64,000 nt of DNA, taken from NCBI GenBank assembly GCA_025055115.1, contig JANWYJ010000071.1, positions 46,359-110,358 of the forward strand, given 5' to 3'. The notes under the pieces are model-generated. The model was given only the letters and a program-made list of their open reading frames with translations. It did no database searches and was not told where the DNA came from. Numbering within the stretch: the first letter of the stretch is position 1; every line of letters begins with the position of its first letter. This DNA comes from Gemmata sp. (GTDB lineage Bacteria; Planctomycetota; Planctomycetia; Gemmatales; Gemmataceae). Both the position numbers and the translations under genes were made by a program. Of the stretch, positions 44,620 to 53,315 are shown piece after piece.

Positions 44620-47148
44620 ATGTCACGCATGATGCAACAATACCGCGATGCCAAAGCCCAGCATCCGGGCATGATCGTGCTGTTCCGCAATGGCGATTTT
44701 TACGAATTGTTTGAAGACGATGCCGAACTCGGTTCGCGGATTTTGGGCATCACCCTGACCAAACGCGACGGGGTCATCCCCATGGCTGGGGTGCCGGTTC
44801 ACAAGCTCGAACACTATCTGGGTGTGCTGCTGCGGGCGGGGCATCGCGTGGCGGTCTGCGAGCAGATGGAGGAAGCCGACGCCAAGAAAAGCAAGATCAT
44901 TCACCGCGAAGTCAACCGGATTGTGACCCCGGGCACGATCACCGATGAAGGTTTGCTCGATCCCCGGGCACCCAATCACTTAGTGGCCCTCACCACCCTC
45001 AAGCCAGGAATCTTCGGTCTGGCCTGGGTCGATCTTTCGACTGGTGCCTTTGCGGCGGCTGATGTCCCGGTGGCGCGCCTGGCCGATGAACTAGCCCGCC
45101 TGAACCCCAGCGAAAGCCTTTTTGCCGAATCCCTGGCCGCAGTCGTCACCGCCGCCGCTGGAGCCGCCCTGCCCCCCAGCCGCGTTGCTCGGCCCGATTG
45201 GACCTTCGATCCCACCACCACCCGCGATACCCTCCAAAAGCATTTCTCCGTCAAGACGTTCACCGGTTTTGGCTTCGCCGACGATCAGCCGTGCCTGGTG
45301 GCTGCGGGTGCCATCATCCTCTACTTGCAAGAAACACTCAAAGCCAGTTTGCAGCACATCCGGCGTTTACGGCCACACCGCCCCGAAACCCTGTTGATCC
45401 TCGATGATGTGACGCGGCGCAGCCTCGAACTGACGCGCACCCTCCGCGACAACCACCGCGACGGCTCGCTGCTGGCGGTTCTCGATCGGACCGTCACGCC
45501 GATGGGGGCACGTCTGTTGTACGATAGCCTTCTGGCCCCCCTCACCGACATCACCGCCATCAACCACCGCCTCGATGCCGTGGAGGAACTGCTGCACGAT
45601 CACACCCTGCGGCAGTCGTTGCGGGAACTGCTCCGCGAATGCGCTGACATCCAACGACTGACGACCCGCGTTTCCACTGCCAAAGCCGGGCCGCGCGACC
45701 TGGCCGCTATCGCCCGCACCCTCCGCAAACTGCCAGCGCTGAAAGCAAAAATCACCGGCCGCCGCGCGCCGCTGCTGAACGATCTGGACAAACGACTCGA
45801 TCTGTGCTCGGATATTCGCGAATTACTCGACCAGGCGATCGAAGACGATCCACCCCACATCGCCAAAGAAGGCGGCGTCATTAAGCCAGGCTTCCATGCC
45901 GAATTGGACGAGTTGCGATTGCTGACCACCGATAGCAAAGCCTGGATCGCGCGCTATCAGGCCCAGGAGATCACCCGCACCGGCATTGCCAGTTTGAAAG
46001 TAGGCTACAACGAGATCGACGGTTACTATCTCGAAATCACCAATGCCAACGAGACGAAGACCCCTCCCCACTACCAACACCGCAAAACGCTCAAAAACGC
46101 TAAACGCTACACCACCGCGGAATTGGTCGAGTACGAAGAGAAAGTGATCACCTCGCAAGACAAAAGCCGGGCTTTGGAACTGCAATTGTTCGTGGCGATT
46201 CGCGATCAGGTGGCCGCGCAAACCCCCCGGTTGCTCAATACCGCCGAGGTTCTGGCCGTTCTCGATCTATTGGCCGGCCTAGCCGAGTTGGCCGCATCAC
46301 GCAACTACGTTCGCCCCCGTTTGGTCGAAGAGCCGGTCCTCGATATTCGCGACGGACGCCACCCCGTCCTCGATCAATTACTGCCCCCCGGAACTTTCGT
46401 TCCCAACGATGTCGCCTTCGGCCCCGAAGCGGGCATGTTCTGGCTGGTGACGGGGCCGAACATGGCCGGCAAGAGCACCTTCTTGCGGCAAGTAGCCCTC
46501 ATTACCCTCATGGCCCAAATGGGCAGCTTCGTTCCTGCGCACAGCGCCACCATCGGGATCACCGATCGCATTTTCACGCGAGTGGGTGCTAGCGATGAAC
46601 TGAGTCGCGGACAATCGACCTTCATGGTCGAAATGACGGAAGCTGCCAACATTCTCAACAACGCCACACCGCGCAGCCTGGTGATTCTCGACGAAATCGG
46701 CCGCGGAACGAGCACCTACGACGGCGTTTCCCTGGCCTGGGCCATCACCGAGCATCTCCACAGCGTCATCGGCTGCCGGGCACTATTCGCCACCCACTAC
46801 CACGAATTGGCCCAGTTAGCCAACGTGCTGCCGCGGTTGCGCAATTACAACGTGCTTGTGCGCGAACTGGACAACGAGATCATTTTTCTGCACAAAATCG
46901 CCCCCGGCAGTGCGGAACGCAGCTATGGGATTCATGTGGCGCGCCTGGCCGGCGTGCCTGAAGCGGTCTTGAAACGGGCGGCGGCAGTCTTGGAATCGTT
47001 GGAGAAGCAACACGAATTGCCGCTGCCTGCCCCAGTGGAACGCCACAGCATGATTACCCCGCCTGAAGCTCCGCGCCGCAAGCCCAAGCTCCGGCCGCCG
47101 CTCCGTAGCCCCAATCTCTTTGGCGATGGCGACGAAGTTCCGGTGTGA
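44620..47148 (+). CDS. mutS: DNA mismatch repair protein MutS
   Basis: The 842-residue ATPase recognises mismatches. The N-terminal MMQQYRDAKAQHPGMIVLFRNGDFYELF contains the Phe-x-Glu mismatch-wedge motif. The core, lever and clamp domains follow, then the ABC ATPase with Walker A VTGPNMAGKSTFLRQVAL, signature SDELSRGQSTFMVEM, Walker B SLVILDEIGRGTSTYDGVSL and the His of ATHYHELAQL. The C-terminus ends SPNLFGDGDEVPV. Length and order are canonical for MutS1. No mutL in the window. Confidence 0.98.
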   Translation: MSRMMQQYRDAKAQHPGMIVLFRNGDFYELFEDDAELGSRILGITLTKRDGVIPMAGVPVHKLEHYLGVLLRAGHRVAVCEQMEEADAKKSKIIHREVNRIVTPGTITDEGLLDPRAPNHLVALTTLKPGIFGLAWVDLSTGAFAAADVPVARLADELARLNPSESLFAESLAAVVTAAAGAALPPSRVARPDWTFDPTTTRDTLQKHFSVKTFTGFGFADDQPCLVAAGAIILYLQETLKASLQHIRRLRPHRPETLLILDDVTRRSLELTRTLRDNHRDGSLLAVLDRTVTPMGARLLYDSLLAPLTDITAINHRLDAVEELLHDHTLRQSLRELLRECADIQRLTTRVSTAKAGPRDLAAIARTLRKLPALKAKITGRRAPLLNDLDKRLDLCSDIRELLDQAIEDDPPHIAKEGGVIKPGFHAELDELRLLTTDSKAWIARYQAQEITRTGIASLKVGYNEIDGYYLEITNANETKTPPHYQHRKTLKNAKRYTTAELVEYEEKVITSQDKSRALELQLFVAIRDQVAAQTPRLLNTAEVLAVLDLLAGLAELAASRNYVRPRLVEEPVLDIRDGRHPVLDQLLPPGTFVPNDVAFGPEAGMFWLVTGPNMAGKSTFLRQVALITLMAQMGSFVPAHSATIGITDRIFTRVGASDELSRGQSTFMVEMTEAANILNNATPRSLVILDEIGRGTSTYDGVSLAWAITEHLHSVIGCRALFATHYHELAQLANVLPRLRNYNVLVRELDNEIIFLHKIAPGSAERSYGIHVARLAGVPEAVLKRAAAVLESLEKQHELPLPAPVERHSMITPPEAPRRKPKLRPPLRSPNLFGDGDEVPV

Positions 47149-47184
47149 GTAACCCGGTTCGTGTGAACCTGGCGCAGACCAGCG

Positions 47185-47213
47185 CGTTTTCAGCCCCCCG
47201 TTTTCAGCCCCCC
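47185..47213. repeat. 14-bp tandem repeat CGTTTTCAGCCCCC after mutS
   Basis: Two copies lie at 47185-47198 and 47199-47212, about 40 bp after the mutS stop. Immediately before, GTGTGAGTAACC and CGTGTGAACC form a weaker pair. Confidence 0.75.
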
Positions 47214-47329
47214 AGGTGACGAAGCCCTGTCGTCAGTGGCTTTCTTTGTCGCGCGGTGCCCGCAAGAGTGCGTTTCTCCTGGCAGGCAGGCCAGACGAGG
47301 TCGGCAGGCCGGCTGGCCCGCATGGAACT

Positions 47330-47439
47330 TCAGGGGACGAGTTTCTTCGCACGACGTAGCGATGAGTAGCGCAATTTCGGTTGTGGCCGGCAGCGATACT
47401 CCATTCAATATTCAAGTCAGGGGAGAAATTTCTTTGCAC
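47330..47439. repeat. Copy of the TIGR03790 gene end, 87 bp downstream
   Basis: The reverse-strand end of the TIGR03790 gene (47417-47439, reading AKKFLP-stop) matches 47330-47352, where the same frame reads AKKLVP-stop. 19 of 23 bases agree, and the TGA is kept. Confidence 0.65.
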
Positions 47440-48709
47440 CTTTCGGGCTAGGGCCAACATCGGTGCTTTTCAACCGGCCGTTGGGGGGAAACGGGCGGTA
47501 GAGCGGATCACCAACCAAGACCATCATCCAACTGCCCAACAACGTGGTGCGGGCGTAACACTCCACCAGGGTATATTCCCCGGTGACCAGAAAGCCGAAG
47601 AACTCGGCGGGTTTGGGGAAGCCGATGGTGTACGGTTCGGCCACTGGCCCCAGGGTGGCACACACGCCCTTTTTGAGCAAATTCGGGCACCAGGCTTTGC
47701 TGTCGTTGTTGCGGAGGGTTGTCGCCTCGAAGCTGGCGAGGTGCCAGGCGATTGCCCCGGGAACATACGCGCAGCAATCCACGAACTGGCCGACGGAATA
47801 CCAGCCGCAGTAGAGGGCGACCTCCTGGGCCGCGTTCGCGGGGAGCAGGGGGGCTTTGTCATCGAGTACGACCGTCAGTCCGGCTTTTTCGAGAAGGGTA
47901 GCCGTTTCGCGCATGGATTCATCATAGCCGCTGTAGCCCGTACCCCTTGGATCGGTTCGGGGGTCGAAGCGGATACCGCGGGCGTCGATCACGGCCTGGC
48001 CCTGCAAGCCTCGCTTTTCCGTTGCGATGGCATCATCGACCAGGCGTTTGGCGATCGCCGCCGTCGGTCCGTCCAACCGCGACACCAGGAGCACTGGTGG
48101 TTGCCGTTGGCGATCGGTTTCGCTCACCTGCCAATACAGCGGATTGATCACCCAGCGATCAAGCGGATACTCACCCCACCACAGCAACATCAGTTCGCTA
48201 TCAACACTCGCTTGGCTTTCGGCGTGCGACAGCAACCGCTCCTGGTTCTGGAGCTGATTCAGGCGTTGTTTGGCCGTTGCCAGTTCCTGGGGATTGGCGG
48301 GCGGCGATTTTTCCCACGCCGCGACTTTCTGCCGGGTTTCCGCGAGTTGCGAGCGGATTACTTCCAGCTCTTTCTCCTCCGCAGCCGTCGGCGCTTGCCG
48401 CCCGACGCGCAGCGGCACGCCATAGGTGGTGACTAACACTTTCACCTGGTTTTTCTTCTCTTTCAGGGCCGCGCGCAGGGGTTCCACGAGTTTCTTGTTG
48501 AACTGCTCCCGGGAAATGTCTTCCCCCGGGGGTAAATCGAGTGCAACAATGTTCTCTTGGGGAATTTTCCGCTGGGCGATGTAGTGGTTGGCCACTTCAC
48601 GCGACTGCGGCACATTCTGGTTGACGATAAGCCAAACGTTTTTTGGCTCCAGGGCTAACAGTGGCGCAGGCAGCATCAGCCATGCCATCACCGCGAACAG
48701 GTCACGCAT
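47417..48709 (-). CDS. TIGR03790-family secreted protein
   Basis: The 430-residue protein has a short signal (MRDLFAVMAWLMLPAPLLA) and the TIGR03790 pattern: NVWLIVNQNVPQSREVANHY, VKVLVTTYGVPLRVGR, ELMLLWWGEYPLDRWVINPL, a coiled-coil-like insert around residues 115-160, GYDESMRETATLLEKAG, and a late TLGPVAEPYTIGFPKP. The family is found in planctomycetes and acidobacteria and is functionally uncharacterised. CRISPR-like pair 6 begins 2 bp upstream of the start codon, and no Shine-Dalgarno is visible, so its leader may have been replaced. Confidence 0.88.
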   Translation of the reverse strand: MRDLFAVMAWLMLPAPLLALEPKNVWLIVNQNVPQSREVANHYIAQRKIPQENIVALDLPPGEDISREQFNKKLVEPLRAALKEKKNQVKVLVTTYGVPLRVGRQAPTAAEEKELEVIRSQLAETRQKVAAWEKSPPANPQELATAKQRLNQLQNQERLLSHAESQASVDSELMLLWWGEYPLDRWVINPLYWQVSETDRQRQPPVLLVSRLDGPTAAIAKRLVDDAIATEKRGLQGQAVIDARGIRFDPRTDPRGTGYSGYDESMRETATLLEKAGLTVVLDDKAPLLPANAAQEVALYCGWYSVGQFVDCCAYVPGAIAWHLASFEATTLRNNDSKAWCPNLLKKGVCATLGPVAEPYTIGFPKPAEFFGFLVTGEYTLVECYARTTLLGSWMMVLVGDPLYRPFPPNGRLKSTDVGPSPKGAKKFLP

Positions 48710-48711
48710 AG

Positions 48712-48820
48712 GACGTTTCGGGGTTCGATACCAAGGACCGGGGCACGCCGAACTGCATCGTTCCGGTAGGCCGCCGCGGCCTGAGACGTTTCGGGGTTCG
48801 ATACGACGGACTGGGGCACG
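48712..48820. repeat. CRISPR-like pair 6: 36-bp repeat, 37-bp spacer
   Basis: Copies at 48712-48747 and 48785-48820 are identical over the first 20 bases (GACGTTTCGGGGTTCGATAC) and match at 33 of 36. The offset is 73. The left copy begins 2 bp before the TIGR03790 start codon; the right copy ends 3 bp before the stop codon of the esterase gene. The pair fills the whole gap between the two genes. Confidence 0.9.
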
Positions 48821-48823
48821 GGC

Positions 48824-49681
48824 CTAGACCGCGGCATCAGCCACCGCTTGTAGGAAGAAGGCCGCGATCATCGCGGTAGCGTTCACGGCATTCGACGGTG
48901 GACCGGCGATGCGTGGGTTCCATTGGGCTTGGCCGCCGGGCCAGTGGTGCCCCAATCCTTCGATGATAACAACCTCGAACACCACCGGGCCGGGATAGCG
49001 TTCGATTCTCACATTTTTCTCATCGCGCTGCACCTGGGGAATGGGGGAACAGCCAATAGCGTTAGCCCAGCGTTCCAAGGTGGCGGTGATGGGGGGGCGG
49101 CGTACCAATCGGTTGGTCCAGGGGAGCCGCACCTCCCCGCCGCGCAGTGGCAGCAAGAAATCGGCGGTTCCTACCGTATAAAGCGTAGGTACCGGCCGGG
49201 TGGGGCGGGGATTCTCCAGCCAACAATACCCGGCCACTGGAGCGATGGCAGCGACCCGCGCGGCGCGTTCGGCGGCGTAGCGGAAGGTCATGCCGGCACC
49301 GTTGGAAAACCCGGTGAGAAACACCCGGTGCGGATCGACGTGGAAGCGGTCGATGGCGTCATCGATAACGGTGTCCAGAAACTGAACATCGTCGGGCAGA
49401 ATCGGGGGCGGATCTGACTCCCAGGGTGGCGAACCGTCATTCCAGCGTGGCGGGTTGGTCAAAAACGCCGGTGGGGCGTGGGGATTGGGGGGGAGTGCTT
49501 CGGGGATAATGAGCGTAAAGCCTTTTTGGGCTGCCACTTGCGACCAACCGGTTTCCCGATTCGCCCACGTGGCGGTCCCGCCGGTGCCGCTGAGAAACAC
49601 CACTAACGGTGCATCTGCTGCGGCGGGAAAGACCCACCAGTGGCGGAAAAATTCGCCGATTTTTCGCCGGATTGTCTCCAT
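48824..49681 (-). CDS. LpqC/PHB-depolymerase-like alpha/beta hydrolase
   Basis: The 285-residue protein fits the esterase/polyhydroxybutyrate-depolymerase family. The nucleophile elbow is VFLTGFSNGAGMTFRYA, the acid Asp is in YTVGTADFLLPL and the His in IEGLGHHWPGG. The N-terminus VVFLSGTGGTATWANRETG is the oxyanion-hole region. There is no signal peptide, unlike many extracellular depolymerases; a role on storage or phenolic esters is possible. No good ribosome-binding site is seen before ATG 49681. Confidence 0.85.
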   Translation of the reverse strand: METIRRKIGEFFRHWWVFPAAADAPLVVFLSGTGGTATWANRETGWSQVAAQKGFTLIIPEALPPNPHAPPAFLTNPPRWNDGSPPWESDPPPILPDDVQFLDTVIDDAIDRFHVDPHRVFLTGFSNGAGMTFRYAAERAARVAAIAPVAGYCWLENPRPTRPVPTLYTVGTADFLLPLRGGEVRLPWTNRLVRRPPITATLERWANAIGCSPIPQVQRDEKNVRIERYPGPVVFEVVIIEGLGHHWPGGQAQWNPRIAGPPSNAVNATAMIAAFFLQAVADAAV

Positions 49682-49764
49682 AACAACGTTTTACTTACGG
49701 TAGACGTTTTTTTCACCGCGAGCGTTTTCGCCGGACCGATCGCGGCGATCGCCCCCGTTCCGGT

Positions 49765-49822
49765 GAGGTTGGTTTCGGGAGTCCCAGAAGTCGAGAGGTT
49801 GGTTTCGGAGGTCCCAGAAGTC
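49765..49822. repeat. 28-bp direct repeat, 30-bp period
   Basis: GAGGTTGGTTTCGG..GTCCCAGAAGTC occurs at 49765-49792 and 49795-49822 with a 2-base swap (GA to AG) in the centre. Confidence 0.85.
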
Positions 49823-49866
49823 TCAAGAGGAGCCTCCGATTCGCCGCCGCCGCGCAAATGGTCGGG

Positions 49867-49872
49867 TATAAT
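49867..49872 (+). promoter_or_regulatory. Possible -10 box of the sigma factor gene
   Basis: A perfect TATAAT lies 293 bp upstream of the chosen sigma start. No TTGACA-like -35 is seen at 16-18 bp, so the promoter may depend on an activator or on an alternative sigma. Confidence 0.35.
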
Positions 49873-49910
49873 ACATCAAGATTGCGGGGATTTCGCTCCT
49901 TTGGTGAACC

Positions 49911-49933
49911 TTTGACGTGCCTGTTGCGTCAAA
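49911..49933. promoter_or_regulatory. 7-bp perfect inverted repeat in the sigma leader
   Basis: TTTGACG (49911-49917) and CGTCAAA (49927-49933) flank a 9-nt loop, about 40 bp downstream of the TATAAT. It could be an operator just after the transcription start or an RNA stem. Confidence 0.45.
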
Positions 49934-50164
49934 TTTCCAGTGGGAGTGGCTTCGCTCGCAGTTGTGAAGTAGGTTGTAGATTCCAGACTCGCTTGTTGGC
50001 GTCCGGAACCGTTAGCAAGCGTATTTTCCCTCAAGGCTATCCCTATTGGTACGGGATCGTCGCCCGCGGCGGAGATACTCCGTAAAAGCGGGCTATTGCC
50101 TGCAAGCACCGCGAACAGCCAGGATTTGGACCGGTTGGTTCACACCGGTTTGGCACCCCGAGAT

Positions 50165-51700
50165 ATGAAGCGGATGATGAATACTTACGGCCATACGCAC
50201 GACGATCGAGACGAACGCGAGGACTTGGAAGAGGACCTCGCTGACGAAACCGATGAGTCGGACGATGATACCGCGCTGGAAGGCCGGGACGAAGCCGATG
50301 AAGTGCCCGTCGATGAGGAGGACTACGCCAGTGGCCCCGACGATGCCTTGGGATTGTACCTGCGGCAAATGGGGTCTATTCCGCTACTGACGCGGGAACA
50401 AGAATTAGCTTTGGCGAAAAAACTCGAATTCCACCGCAATCGCTTCCGGGCGGCGGCGTTGCTGTGCCCGCGATTGCTGGCCCGGGTTTTGGAGAAGTTT
50501 GAACAAATCGCCCGCGGTCAAACGCCTGTCGATCCCCATGTAGACGTGTATTCCTCGGCGGAGTTGCGGCTGAGCCGCGCCCAGATTTTGGCCCGGCTCC
50601 AGACCGATTTGCCCACCTTGCGCAGCCTGTTGCAACAAGATGCCGAAGTGTTCGCCCAAGGCATCCGCGATGAATTCCGCGGCAGCGACCGGGCTTGGCA
50701 ACGCGACCGCTTCGCCCGGCTGGCCAAATGCCGCAAATTGGTCGCCGAACTATCCCCCCGCACCGAATTGCTCGAACGCTGGACCGACGAACTCAACGAT
50801 CTGGCCGATGAGCTGAAGCATCTGGCGATGGCGTATCACGAAGCGGTTGGCCCAGCGGAGAAGAACCGCCAGGAAAAATTGCTCCGCGACGCGGAATGCC
50901 GGGCGTCCATGACCGCGCAGGAAATGGCCGCCTTGGTCCGCGTGTTGCGCAAACGCCGCCTCGCCTACCAATTGGTGCGCAAAGAATTGGCCGAAGCCAA
51001 CCTCCGCCTGGTTGTCAGCATCGCCAAAAATTACCGCAATCGCGGCTTGCCCTTCTCGGACCTGATTCAGGAAGGCAACCGCGGACTGATGCGGGCGGTG
51101 GATAAATACGAATGGCGTCTGGATTTCAAATTCGGAACCTACGCGACATGGTGGATTCGCCAAGGCATCACCCGCGCTCTGCACGATCATGCCCGCACCG
51201 TGCGAGTTCCCTGCCATCAGATCAGCCTGATGGCCAAAACGGAAAAAGTGCGCGGTGAATTAGCCGCCGCCACTGGACGTGAACCCACTCTCGAAGAAAT
51301 CGCCCAAGCCTTGGGCGTGAAAGTGGAAGACGTCCGCAGTCTGCGCATCGTCGGTCGCCATCCGGTCAGCCTCAACGACCCCATTGGCGACGATGGCGAA
51401 CGGGCTTTGGAAGACTTCCTCAGTACCGAACCCGACACCAACCCCGGGGAAAACGTCGATGCCAGTCTGCTGCGGGAACGGATCTCCGAAGTGCTACGCA
51501 GCCTCGCCCCCCGGGAACGGGAAGTGATCGAACTGCGCTTCGGCCTCAAAGACGGCACGCCCAAGACGCTCGATGAGGTCGCCAAACAGTACGGCATTAC
51601 CCGCGAACGGATTCGGCAGATCGAAGCACGCGGTTTACTGAAACTGCGGCAACCGACGCGCTCGGCCCGCTTGGAAGAATTCGCCGACGACGGCGAATGA
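50165..51700 (+). CDS. RNA polymerase sigma factor, sigma-70 family (RpoD-like)
   Basis: The 511-residue protein has an acidic N-terminus (residues about 10-60, many D/E), region 1.2 ([21 protein letters not shown]), a non-conserved helical stretch, region 2 ([38 protein letters not shown]), region 2.4 ([17 protein letters not shown]), region 3 ([20 protein letters not shown]) and region 4.2 ([20 protein letters not shown]). The long 1.2-2 spacer resembles group 1 sigma factors. The start is uncertain: ATG 50165, ATG 50174 and a TTG at 50096 are in frame with no strong ribosome-binding site. Confidence 0.9.
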   Translation: MKRMMNTYGHTHDDRDEREDLEEDLADETDESDDDTALEGRDEADEVPVDEEDYASGPDDALGLYLRQMGSIPLLTREQELALAKKLEFHRNRFRAAALLCPRLLARVLEKFEQIARGQTPVDPHVDVYSSAELRLSRAQILARLQTDLPTLRSLLQQDAEVFAQGIRDEFRGSDRAWQRDRFARLAKCRKLVAELSPRTELLERWTDELNDLADELKHLAMAYHEAVGPAEKNRQEKLLRDAECRASMTAQEMAALVRVLRKRRLAYQLVRKELAEANLRLVVSIAKNYRNRGLPFSDLIQEGNRGLMRAVDKYEWRLDFKFGTYATWWIRQGITRALHDHARTVRVPCHQISLMAKTEKVRGELAAATGREPTLEEIAQALGVKVEDVRSLRIVGRHPVSLNDPIGDDGERALEDFLSTEPDTNPGENVDASLLRERISEVLRSLAPREREVIELRFGLKDGTPKTLDEVAKQYGITRERIRQIEARGLLKLRQPTRSARLEEFADDGE

Positions 51701-51725
51701 GAAACCGCCTCTCTGCCCCGCGACC

Positions 51726-51797
51726 GGCCGGTGGCAAGCCCCTTCGGATTTGGGCTTCAGCTGGCCGGTGGCAAGCCCCTTCGGATTTGGGCTTCAG
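51726..51797. repeat. 35-bp exact direct repeat, 37-bp period
   Basis: A 35-bp sequence starting GGCCGGTGGCAAGCCCCTTC is present at 51726-51760 and 51763-51797 without mismatch, 25 bp after the sigma factor stop. Confidence 0.95.
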
Positions 51798-51901
51798 CCG
51801 CTCGCGAACACAGCGGGCGATTGAGGTTGGCTCGGCGTCGGTTGGGATAATCACAAACGCCATTCGCCACGCGCAACGCTGTCACTTCGGGCGTACTGAT
51901 C

Positions 51902-51980
51902 GGCTCAAGCACCACAACGGCCTGCGTTACGCTGCAAGCCTAGCATCTTGGCTCAAGCACCACAACGGCTTGCGTTACGC
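51902..51980. repeat. 31-bp direct repeat with 17-bp spacer
   Basis: GGCTCAAGCACCACAACGGC plus TGCGTTACGC occurs at 51902-51932 and 51950-51980 with one mismatch. Confidence 0.9.
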
Positions 51981-52066
51981 GACAACCCCAGCCTTCGGGC
52001 AGACCGCCTGGCAGACCACGTGGGTAACATTGGCGCCAAGCGATTCGGCACAAAGGCCGAAAGCCA

Positions 52067-52113
52067 CGACGGCTCGGCGAGGAAGCCCAAGAGGCCTTCG
52101 CGACGAGCCGTCG
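52067..52113. terminator. 10-bp perfect stem-loop between convergent genes
   Basis: CGACGGCTCG (52067-52076) and CGAGCCGTCG (52104-52113) form a long stem, with additional inner pairing GCGA/TCGC. It lies 38 bp beyond the stop of the leftward 91-aa gene. No T-run follows on either strand. Confidence 0.5.
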
Positions 52114-52150
52114 GCGATTGTCCGAAGAAGGTCCAGAGGTTGCGGGGCCA

Positions 52151-52426
52151 TCAGGCGGCCAGCCGCAGTTTACCGGTGGGGGTGGGGATTTTGAGAGTCG
52201 TTTTGAAGACCCAGTGCCCGGCATCTGGGGCGCCGCTCCACTGTTGCAGTTGAATGGCGGTGACGTGTTCGCGTTCTTCATCGTCCAGCACTTCGGCGAA
52301 GGCTTCCGCATAGCCTTGGCGCACATGAGTGGATGAACGGCCCACGAACAGCAACGCTTCCGGCCGGTCGTCGAAAACGGCGATCGCCCGCCAACCTTGG
52401 GCCTTGGATTCCGAAGTAACAAGCAT
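52151..52426 (-). CDS. Small hypothetical protein, 91 aa
   Basis: The protein begins MLVTSESKAQGWRAIAVFDD and has an alpha/beta pattern: a strand AIAVFDDRPEALLFVGRSS, a helix QGYAEAFAEVLDDEERE, then HVTAIQLQQWSG and HWVFKTTLKIP. AAGGAGGGTC precedes the ATG at proper spacing, and a 7-bp stem lies in the leader. No membrane or signal segment and no family recognised. The strong ribosome-binding site supports it as a real gene. Confidence 0.75.
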   Translation of the reverse strand: MLVTSESKAQGWRAIAVFDDRPEALLFVGRSSTHVRQGYAEAFAEVLDDEEREHVTAIQLQQWSGAPDAGHWVFKTTLKIPTPTGKLRLAA

Positions 52427-52463
52427 GGGTGACCCTCCTTGGCCACAATCTGATGGGAACTGA

Positions 52464-52484
52464 GTCGTGGCGGCTATCCACGAC
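52464..52484. promoter_or_regulatory. 7-bp perfect stem-loop in a leader
   Basis: GTCGTGG (52464-52470) and CCACGAC (52478-52484) flank a 7-nt loop, 38 bp upstream of the start codon of the 91-aa gene on the reverse strand. A TTGACT on the reverse strand further upstream (about 52510-52515) may be a -35 box. Confidence 0.35.
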
Positions 52485-52615
52485 GCCTCTTAGAGTGACA
52501 AACCGACGACGTTGAGTCAAGAAAAAAGTGCTGAAATCGCCAAAATCGTCTCAAGTTCCCGGCGTGCCAAGACGATACGTTACAAGTTCGAGGGACGACG
52601 CGGCGGCGGTGGGGG

Positions 52616-52840
52616 TCAATTGCCGCGCCCGCGATAGGTGATGCGACCGCGCTTCAGATCGTAGGGGGAGATCTCCACTTTCACGCGATCCCCAGGAATG
52701 ATCCGAATGAAGTTTTTCCGCATCTTGCCGGAAACGTGAGCAATGACTTCGCCGCCGATGTCCAATTCGACGCGGAACTGCGTGTTGGCCAACGCCTCTT
52801 TGACGCGGCCTTCTACTTCTATTGCTTCTTCTTTGGCCAT
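52616..52840 (-). CDS. infA: Translation initiation factor IF-1
   Basis: The 74-residue S1-fold (OB) protein binds the ribosomal A site in initiation. Its sequence [60 protein letters not shown] is nearly standard. GAGGAGG precedes the ATG. It is alone here; no rpl or sec genes adjoin, which differs from the spc-operon context in many bacteria. A TATAAT lies upstream. Confidence 0.97.
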   Translation of the reverse strand: MAKEEAIEVEGRVKEALANTQFRVELDIGGEVIAHVSGKMRKNFIRIIPGDRVKVEISPYDLKRGRITYRGRGN

Positions 52841-52914
52841 AAACCCTCCTCGTTCTCACGCAAACGATAAAATGTGAACCTCCGGTGTTTTCACGATCAC
52901 CGGAACCTACCGAT

Positions 52915-52920
52915 ATTATA
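52915..52920 (-). promoter_or_regulatory. Possible -10 box of infA
   Basis: ATTATA on the plus strand reads TATAAT toward infA, 75 bp upstream of its ATG. The -35 region (CTTCCG at 17 bp) is weak. Confidence 0.35.
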
Positions 52921-52955
52921 TAAGAGCCACAAGTGAGCGGAAGGGCGAAACCGGG

Positions 52956-53315
52956 TCAATAACGATCGCCACCACTGGCCCCGTAACCGCCGCTGTAACC
53001 GCCACTGTAACCACCGCCCCCGCCCCCACGGCGCGGCCCCCCCGAATTGCCGCGCGGCCCCCCCGCTTCGCGGGGCTTGGCAACATTCACTGTCAGCGGA
53101 CGGCCATTGAGGGGTTGGTTGTTGAGAGCTGCAATAGCCGCTTGGGCTTCGTCTTCGTTTGCCATTTCGACAAAACCAAAGCCGCGGGACCGACCCGTTT
53201 CGCGATCAGTGACCACCTGCGCCCGTGTCACCACGCCGTATTGCTGGAAGATGGCGTACAGGTCGTCGGTTGTGGTGGACCACGGAAGATTACCAACGTA
53301 GATATTGATAGCCAT
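52956..53315 (-). CDS. RRM-type RNA-binding protein with Gly-rich tail
   Basis: The 119-residue protein has one RNA recognition motif: RNP2 INIYVGNLPW and RNP1 GRSRGFGFVEM. A Gly/Tyr/Ser-rich tail follows (RRGGGGGGYSGGYSGGYGASG). Such small Rbp proteins are known in cyanobacteria and planctomycetes and respond to cold or stress. ATG 53315 is chosen by homology of the start (MAINIYVGNL). Upstream is a 327-bp non-coding stretch, possibly a regulatory leader. Confidence 0.92.
   Translation of the reverse strand: MAINIYVGNLPWSTTTDDLYAIFQQYGVVTRAQVVTDRETGRSRGFGFVEMANEDEAQAAIAALNNQPLNGRPLTVNVAKPREAGGPRGNSGGPRRGGGGGGYSGGYSGGYGASGGDRY

Larger units (their letters stand above)
49682..50164. other. 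Divergent intergenic region before the sigma factor gene, 483 bp
   Basis: It includes a 28-bp direct repeat (49765-49822), a perfect TATAAT (49867-49872) and the inverted repeat TTTGACG/CGTCAAA (49911-49933), followed by about 230 bp of untranslated leader if the TATAAT is the promoter. The long leader suggests post-transcriptional control of the sigma factor. Confidence 0.5.
51701..52150. other. Convergent intergenic region, 450 bp, two repeat pairs and a large stem-loop
   Basis: Downstream of the sigma gene are a 35-bp exact direct repeat (51726-51797), a 31-bp repeat pair (51902-51980) and the 10-bp stem at 52067-52113 near the end of the leftward gene. I see no open frame with gene-like composition. 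Confidence 0.6.

Noticed and set aside
49603..49857. A leftward open frame with the 10-residue repeat T-S-G-T-x-E-T-N-L
   Set aside because: The peptide repeat merely translates the 28-bp DNA repeat, and the frame has no ribosome-binding site and overlaps the esterase gene start.
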